Below are positions 4,937 to 8,512 of a stretch of 8,512 nucleotides of DNA, piece after piece. The stretch lies in the NCBI GenBank assembly GCA_023401495.1, contig JAEXDU010000030.1, forward strand, positions 1-8,512, read 5' to 3'. Position numbers and translations under genes: made by a program. Within the stretch, counting starts at the first letter, position 1, and the number at the start of each line of letters is the position of its first letter. This DNA comes from Bacillota bacterium (lineage in GTDB: Bacteria; Bacillota; Clostridia; Oscillospirales; Acutalibacteraceae). Under the pieces are notes generated by a model, which was not told where the DNA came from, made no database searches, and was given only the letters and a program-made list of their open reading frames with translations.

Positions 4937-5710
4937 ATGCCGGAACGAATGCCTGCGCTGTTTGTGGGACATGGCTCCCCAATGAACGCGGTGGAAAACA
5001 ACAAATATACGAAAAAGTGGCAGGAAATCGGCCGTCAGCTGGCACGCCCCCGGGCCATCCTGATGATCTCGGCGCACTGGTATACCCACGGAACCAGAAT
5101 CATGGATACCAAAACGCCGCGGATGGTGTATGATATGTACGGCTTCCCGGAAGAGCTGTACCGGGTGCATTATCCCTCGCCCGGCTCGCCGGAGCTGGCC
5201 GCCCGCGCGCAGGATCTGCTCTCGGTTCCCGTGCAGACAGACAACAGCTGGGGGATTGACCACGGCGCGTGGTCTGTGCTGTGCCACCTGTTTCCCGAGG
5301 CCAACATCCCCGTGGTTCAGCTGAGTGTGGACGGCACCGCCGGCGCACAGGCGCATTTTCAGATGGGGCAGGACCTGTCTGCCCTGCGGGATGAGGGCGT
5401 TATGATCATCGGCAGCGGAAACATCGTGCATAACCTGGCAAGAATCCAATGGGAAGCGGAGAGCGGATTTTCGTGGGCCGAGGAATTTGACGGCTATATT
5501 CGGGACAAAATCGAAAAGAGAGAATTCCCCGATGTGGTGGATTACAGAAAAGCCGGTTCCTGCGCCAAAATGGCGTTCCCGATGCCCGACCACTTTTATC
5601 CCCTGCTGTATGTTCTGGGGGCATCGAGCGAGGAAGATCAGCTGACTGTTTTTAACGAGGATTGTCTGATGGGTTCGCTGTCTATGACCAGCTACCTGTT
5701 TCAGCCATAA
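4937..5710 (+). CDS. ygiD: YgiD/LigB-family extradiol dioxygenase homologue (4,5-DOPA dioxygenase-like)
   Basis: The 257-residue protein belongs to the class III extradiol ring-cleavage (LigB/DODA) family, which opens catechol rings using a non-haem metal and O2. Expected residues are visible: H12 in 'FVGHGSPM', H47 in 'ISAHWYT', the 'DHGAWSVL' segment (108-115, H109), H165 in 'GSGNIVHNL', and H219 in 'PMPDHFYPLLYVLG'. Length matches E. coli YgiD. The ATG at 4937 has AAGGAGG six bases upstream; the frame extends 35 codons further back through the promoter and that part is rejected. It is first in a three-gene plus-strand set, 51 bases before the FMN reductase. An O2-dependent reaction is odd in a presumed anaerobe, so the true substrate in this organism is uncertain; the fold assignment is firm. 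Confidence 0.9.
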   Translation: MPERMPALFVGHGSPMNAVENNKYTKKWQEIGRQLARPRAILMISAHWYTHGTRIMDTKTPRMVYDMYGFPEELYRVHYPSPGSPELAARAQDLLSVPVQTDNSWGIDHGAWSVLCHLFPEANIPVVQLSVDGTAGAQAHFQMGQDLSALRDEGVMIIGSGNIVHNLARIQWEAESGFSWAEEFDGYIRDKIEKREFPDVVDYRKAGSCAKMAFPMPDHFYPLLYVLGASSEEDQLTVFNEDCLMGSLSMTSYLFQP

Positions 5711-5761
5711 ATGAGAGCGGCCCTGTGGAGCCGTACTGAAAGTGAAAGGAGCAATTGTATT

Positions 5762-6313
5762 ATGGATACCATTAAAATTGTAGGATTTACCGGAAGCCTT
5801 CGCAAAGGCTCTTATAATCGCGGCGCGCTGCGTGCGGCCAAGGAACTGATGCCCGAGGGCGCCGAGCTTGAAATTCTGGATCTTTCCGCGATTCCTTTTT
5901 TCAATCAGGATCTGGAAGGCGGCGAGCTGCCGGCCCCTGTGACGGAGTTTAAGAAAAAGGTTGCCGAGGCCGACGCTCTGCTGATCGCAACCCCCGAATA
6001 CAACTATTCGATTCCCCCTGTGCTGAAAAACGCGCTGGACTGGGCGTCCCGCGACGCCGCGAAGCCGCTTTCCGGCAAGCCCGCGGCGCTCTTCAGCGTT
6101 TCCAGCAGCGCGCTGGGCGGCGCCCGCGCACAGTATCATCTGCGCCAGGTAGCCGTGATCCTGAACCTGAAGCTTTTGAACCAGCCCGAGGTCTTTGTCG
6201 CATTCGCGCGGGAAAAGTTTGACGCCGACGGCAACCTGCAAGACGAGCATACGAAAAAATATCTGTCTGGCCTTGTGAACGCACTGGTCGATCTGGCCAG
6301 GGCAGAGAAATAA
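5762..6313 (+). CDS. NAD(P)H-dependent FMN reductase, ChrR/YieF-like quinone or chromate reductase
   Basis: This 183-residue flavodoxin-fold enzyme of the NADPH-dependent FMN reductase family binds FMN and transfers two electrons from NAD(P)H to quinones, azo dyes or metal ions. The phosphate-binding loop GSLRKGSYNRGAL spans residues 11-23. The family hallmark 'TPEYNYSIPPVLKNALDW' spans 77-94, and 'GGARAQYHLRQV' (119-130) matches the ChrR/YieF subgroup. The ATG at 5762 has AAAGGAG ten bases upstream; an ATG right after the previous stop (5711) has no ribosome binding site. It follows the dioxygenase by 51 bases and precedes the HD gene by 42, consistent with one transcript. Real substrates in this family are hard to predict; quinone reduction that limits redox cycling is the usual interpretation. 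Confidence 0.93.
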   Translation: MDTIKIVGFTGSLRKGSYNRGALRAAKELMPEGAELEILDLSAIPFFNQDLEGGELPAPVTEFKKKVAEADALLIATPEYNYSIPPVLKNALDWASRDAAKPLSGKPAALFSVSSSALGGARAQYHLRQVAVILNLKLLNQPEVFVAFAREKFDADGNLQDEHTKKYLSGLVNALVDLARAEK

Positions 6314-6355
6314 TTCAGGCCGAAACCCATGCAATTCGGATGGAGAAAGCAATCC

Positions 6356-6889
6356 ATGGAAAACAGCAGCAAACAATTACCGCCCTCCTCCCGGCGAGCA
6401 CGCAGTCTGCGCGTATCGCTGACGCCGCAGGAGCGGGAGCAGTTTGAACAGTACGCGCGGCAGCTTCTGGATCACCCGCAGGTGCTTCAAATGGAGCATT
6501 TTATTCAGCACGGCTCGGTCAGCTGCCTGGAGCACAGCGTGGCGGTCGCCGAGCTCAGCTTCTGGATTTGCCGCAGGCTGGGATTACGTGCTGATTTGAA
6601 CAGCCTGGTGCGCGGCGCGCTGCTGCATGACTTTTTTCTGTATGACTGGCATGAAAAGGCTCCGGACCGCCCCGGGCTGCACGGCTTTACGCATCCCAAG
6701 GCAGCGCTGAAAAACGCCGAGCGGCTGTTTCCGCTGAGCGAGCGGGAACGCGACATCATTGAAAAGCACATGTGGCCCCTCACACTCGGGAGCTGCCCCA
6801 GATTCCGCGAATCCGCGGTTGTCTGTGCGGCAGACAAATGCTGCTCCCTGTGGGAAACCTTCTTCTGCCGTTCCACCAAGGAACCCTGA
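6356..6889 (+). CDS. HD-domain phosphohydrolase family protein
   Basis: The 177-residue protein carries an HD metal-dependent phosphohydrolase core. Visible residues are H60 in 'CLEHSVAVAE', the H91-D92 pair in 'GALLHDFFLYDW', H113 in 'HGFTHPKAAL', H138 in 'IIEKHMWPLT', and D160 in 'VCAADKCCSLWE'. The phrases 'QHGSVSCLEHS', 'LHDFFLYDWHE' and 'KHMWPLT' mark a family common in Firmicutes whose substrate is not established, to my knowledge. The N-terminal 15-20 residues are basic and probably disordered. I prefer the ATG at 6356 (GGAG ten bases upstream) over the ATG at 6329, which has a poorer site. It is last in the dioxygenase-FMN reductase set and is followed by two terminators. The substrate could be a nucleotide or another phosphate ester; nothing in the sequence decides this. 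Confidence 0.88.
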   Translation: MENSSKQLPPSSRRARSLRVSLTPQEREQFEQYARQLLDHPQVLQMEHFIQHGSVSCLEHSVAVAELSFWICRRLGLRADLNSLVRGALLHDFFLYDWHEKAPDRPGLHGFTHPKAALKNAERLFPLSERERDIIEKHMWPLTLGSCPRFRESAVVCAADKCCSLWETFFCRSTKEP

Positions 6890-6905
6890 ACAGACAGACG
6901 ATGAT

Positions 6906-6943
6906 AAAAAGGCGGACTGTATTAATCATACCGCCCGCTTTTT
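6906..6943 (+). terminator. First terminator after the HD-domain gene
   Basis: GGCGG (6911-6915) pairs with CCGCC (6931-6935), flanked by AAAAA on the left and CTTTTT on the right with a small bulge. The long AT-rich loop makes it weaker than the next one. Confidence 0.6.
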
Positions 6944-6964
6944 CTATTTTGTCCGTCACTCATC

Positions 6965-7005
6965 AAAAACACCCGGTCGCCCGAAAGGGCATACCGGGTG
7001 TTTTT
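6965..7005. terminator. Strong bidirectional terminator between convergent genes
   Basis: AAAAACACCCGGT (6965-6977) and ACCGGGTGTTTTT (6993-7005) are perfectly complementary over 13 bases. An inner GCCC/GGGC stem (6979-6982/6987-6990) is capped by a GAAA tetraloop. The T run on the right serves the HD gene, and the A run on the left serves the minus-strand CrtO-like gene. Confidence 0.93.
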
Positions 7006-7029
7006 CTTTTTACGTTCATGCCGTCATTT

Positions 7030-7572
7030 TTAGGAAAGCGTCCGCAAAGCGGTTTCTTTGCTGCGGGCTTCCAAGCGGCGGGCTCGCGCCCGCTCCTTAA
7101 TCAGGATTTCACGCAGCGTCTGCAGGCGAAAACGGTTGTAGCGCTGAATGCACACAAACGGCAGATTCCCAAGAAAAATCAGCCCGGAGAACACCAGGCC
7201 CATCACCCACGAAGAATTGACGATGATAACCACAACCACACAGATACAGTTTTTCAAATGCATCCATTCCCCGCGGCAGGTTTCGAGCATGAACTCATCG
7301 ATATATTCCGGAGAAACGCGCGTCAGGTGCTTTTTCGAGAAGCCGTCTTTTCCAATATATTGGGGGACGCTGTCTTTCCACAACTGAATTTTCAGATAAG
7401 TGCGGTACCACCGGCCGTTTTGCTCCCAGCGGAATGCCTGATAACGGTTTTTCGAGGGATCAAACGTCTGCTTCGGCAGTTTAACGCAGGCAAAAAACAC
7501 CACACAGTGCCACATGGTGATCATCATGACATTCCATACGATCGCGTGAGTCAGAGTAGCATTCTTGAACAT
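7030..7572 (-). CDS. CrtO-family (glycosyl-diaponeurosporenoate acyltransferase-like) membrane protein
   Basis: The 180-residue protein matches the small membrane family named after staphylococcal CrtO, which acylates the glucose of glycosyl-4,4'-diaponeurosporenoate in staphyloxanthin synthesis. Visible signatures are 'QLWKDSVPQ' (63-71), 'FMLETCRGEWMH' (94-105) and 'NLPFVCIQRYNRFRL' (136-150). There is one N-terminal membrane segment (about 7-31) and a pair between about 108 and 140, followed by a basic tail (R/K-rich, 154-180). ATG 7572 is chosen for AAGGA six bases upstream; the frame extends ten codons further back to a TTG. No carotenoid synthesis gene (crtM, N, P, Q) is in the window, so the inherited name is probably misleading here. 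An acyltransferase on another lipid is possible but unproven. Confidence 0.8.
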   Translation of the reverse strand: MFKNATLTHAIVWNVMMITMWHCVVFFACVKLPKQTFDPSKNRYQAFRWEQNGRWYRTYLKIQLWKDSVPQYIGKDGFSKKHLTRVSPEYIDEFMLETCRGEWMHLKNCICVVVVIIVNSSWVMGLVFSGLIFLGNLPFVCIQRYNRFRLQTLREILIKERARARRLEARSKETALRTLS

Positions 7573-7589
7573 AACAATTCCTTCTTCAA

Positions 7590-7616
7590 AAAATAGCAGC
7601 AAGTGCTTTTGGTCAA
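7590..7616 (-). promoter_or_regulatory. Weak promoter candidate for the CrtO-like gene
   Basis: On the minus strand TTGACC (7616-7611) is a five-of-six -35. The best -10, TATTTT (7595-7590), is 15 bases away, shorter than usual. Transcription would start almost at the ribosome binding site. An upstream promoter remains possible. Confidence 0.2.
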
Positions 7617-7635
7617 ATCATCCATCATCGAATCG

Positions 7636-7753
7636 GCTTCAGAAAATCCAACCCCTATTTTCGGAAGCACTGGGCGAATGATCCTATGCTCTCGGACGCC
7701 CAAATCTCTGCTTTCGCTTACGCCAAGAGGATACTAATATCATAGTCTTTTTT
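7636..7753 (+). other. Gene-free region with two imperfect hairpins and a T run
   Basis: No gene is seen between 7573 and 7895. GCTTC-GAAAAT (7636-7647) pairs with ATTTTC-GAAGC (7657-7668) with one mismatch. CTATG and CTCTCGG (7684-7695) pair with CCAAGAG and CATAG (7723-7729, 7741-7745), followed by TTTTTT (7748-7753). It could be the end of a small plus-strand RNA, but the second fold is loose and I see no convincing promoter for it. Confidence 0.3.
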
Positions 7754-7814
7754 ACAACAATAATGTTAATAAAATATGAACGAAATGTTTCTTCCGGCGC
7801 TTTCGGCCGTTATA

Positions 7815-7844
7815 TTGCGGCTTTGCGGCGTGGTGTGGTAATAT
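7815..7844 (+). promoter_or_regulatory. Promoter candidate of the secreted-protein gene
   Basis: TAATAT (7839-7844) is preceded by TGG (extended -10 form), and TTGCGG (7815-7820) lies 18 bases upstream. A small hairpin TTCCAT/ATGGAA (7861-7866/7878-7883) covers part of the ribosome binding site GGAAAGGG, which could lower translation. Confidence 0.35.
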
Positions 7845-7895
7845 AAGAAAAAAGCGGTTCTTCCATATTCCCCCAAAATGGAAAGGGCGTTCTGA

Positions 7896-8512
7896 ATGAA
7901 AATACGATGCCTGCTTATTATGATTGTATGCGCTGTTCTGATTGGTTATCCCTGCCATGTCGCTGCGGCGGCGGCGGAATATTTTTCTGCTGCCCTTTCC
8001 GCCGAATCCGTTTACCCCGGCGAAACCGTACGCGTAGAGCTTTCGGCGAATTCCGGCGCGCTGGCCGAGGGCGAACAGCCCGCCGCATTCCGTGCACGAC
8101 TGGAGTATGACAGCGCGCGTCTGCATTTTTTGCGGACAGAAACTTCGGATCAGATTCAAAGCGGTGCGTTTCAGTTTTATGACGACGGAGAGAGTGTGAC
8201 TGGAGTGTATGCCTGCGATGGCCTTTCGGCGCCCAAACTGAACGGCGTGTGCATCACCTTCGTTTTTGCCGTACCAGAGGATGCCGACCCCGGCTCCGCC
8301 GGCATCGCAGTCCATGTTGACCAAACCGCCGACTGGACTGAGCGCCTGCTGCCGCAGTACGACAGAGAAACACCGCTCTCCTTTTCCATCAAGCCCGCTT
8401 TGTCACAGGATGCGAGTCTGCTGAGCCTGGTGCCTTCCACCGGCAGGCTGCGCCCCGATTTTTCGTCCGATATCGCCGAATATGAGCTGCGGGTCGGATC
8501 AAATATCAGCTC
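7896..8512 (+). CDS. Secreted surface protein: signal peptide, cohesin-like domain, cadherin-like beta-sandwich (3' end outside window)
   Basis: The 205 visible residues begin with a Sec signal peptide (MKIRCLLIMIVCAVLIGYPC, then HVAAAAE; cleavage probably near residue 26). Residues about 27-165 read like a cohesin or carbohydrate-binding-superfamily beta domain: 'LSAESVYPGETVRVELSA', 'FRARLEYDSARLHFL' and 'GVCITFVFAVPEDADPGSAGI'. This pattern of a 'PGETV' strand, an 'LEYD' strand and a late 'FVFAV' strand is typical of such modules. From residue 171, 'DASLLSLVPSTGRLRPDFSS' followed by 'EYELRVG' fits the start of a cadherin-like beta-sandwich domain (Cadherin-like, often in tandem in clostridial surface proteins). 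The ATG at 7896 has GGAAAGGG eight bases upstream. Partner, repeats and cell-wall anchor would lie beyond the right edge. Role may be adhesion or scaffold assembly. Confidence 0.82.
   Translation, partial: MKIRCLLIMIVCAVLIGYPCHVAAAAAEYFSAALSAESVYPGETVRVELSANSGALAEGEQPAAFRARLEYDSARLHFLRTETSDQIQSGAFQFYDDGESVTGVYACDGLSAPKLNGVCITFVFAVPEDADPGSAGIAVHVDQTADWTERLLPQYDRETPLSFSIKPALSQDASLLSLVPSTGRLRPDFSSDIAEYELRVGSNIS

Noticed and set aside
4889..6376. Minus-strand open frame of 495 codons opposite the dioxygenase and FMN reductase genes
   Set aside because: It is antisense to two clear genes and their gap, has no recognisable domain and no ribosome binding site. Such long antisense frames are common in GC-rich genes that avoid TTA, CTA and TCA codons in the matching frame.
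6772..7596. Plus-strand open frame of 274 codons
   Set aside because: It runs through the end of the HD gene, two terminators and the antisense of the CrtO-like gene; its product has no domain.
7752..8324. Minus-strand open frame of 190 codons at the right end
   Set aside because: It lies opposite the signal-peptide protein, which has a good ribosome binding site and recognisable domains.
1..8512. CRISPR array, tRNA, insertion sequence or phage module
   Set aside because: I found no regularly spaced direct repeats, tRNA-like cloverleaf, transposase or integrase gene in the window.

Overview
The window looks like chromosomal DNA of an anaerobic, Gram-positive, moderately GC-rich member of the Clostridia, most likely near the Oscillospiraceae/Ruminococcaceae. 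Supporting signs are strong AGGAGG-type ribosome binding sites, short intergenic gaps with intrinsic terminators, a TTG start, and gene content typical of strict anaerobes that meet traces of oxygen: a two-iron superoxide reductase, a bacteriohemerythrin and a short thioredoxin-reductase-like flavoenzyme. The taxonomic call is an inference. No tRNA, rRNA, CRISPR array, insertion sequence or phage gene is visible.

Layout from left to right. Positions 1-175 (minus) hold the N-terminal part of a TetR/DhaS-type regulator that runs off the left edge. A 410-base gap follows with a strong minus-strand promoter, a branched structure in the regulator's leader, an opposing plus-strand promoter, and the promoter of the next gene. 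Positions 586-2085 (plus) encode a 7TM-PAS-GGDEF diguanylate cyclase starting at TTG, followed by a bidirectional terminator and an unusual 88-base inverted repeat. Positions 2456-3441 (minus) carry a superoxide reductase (desulfoferrodoxin) followed by a single-domain bacteriohemerythrin, with a Fur/PerR-like box upstream. Positions 3790-4665 (minus) encode the thioredoxin-reductase-like flavoprotein. It is divergent from a plus-strand set (4937-6889) of a YgiD-type extradiol dioxygenase, a ChrR-like NAD(P)H:FMN reductase and an HD-domain phosphohydrolase, closed by two terminators. Positions 7030-7572 (minus) encode a CrtO-family membrane protein without any carotenoid genes nearby. From 7896 to the right edge runs the start of a secreted protein with a cohesin-like domain and a cadherin-like beta-sandwich domain.

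How the genes may work together: superoxide reductase, hemerythrin and the disulfide reductase form a plausible oxygen and superoxide defence block. The FMN reductase and the dioxygenase homologue could add quinone, metal or aromatic detoxification. The membrane diguanylate cyclase would link an envelope or intracellular PAS signal to c-di-GMP. This functional linkage is inferred from families and proximity and is not shown by the sequence.

The observations most worth a second look are the branched leader with opposing promoters (169-332), the 88-base hairpin (2347-2434), the missing NADPH signature in the thioredoxin-reductase-like enzyme, the roughly 30-residue insertion in the superoxide reductase, and the orphan CrtO homologue.
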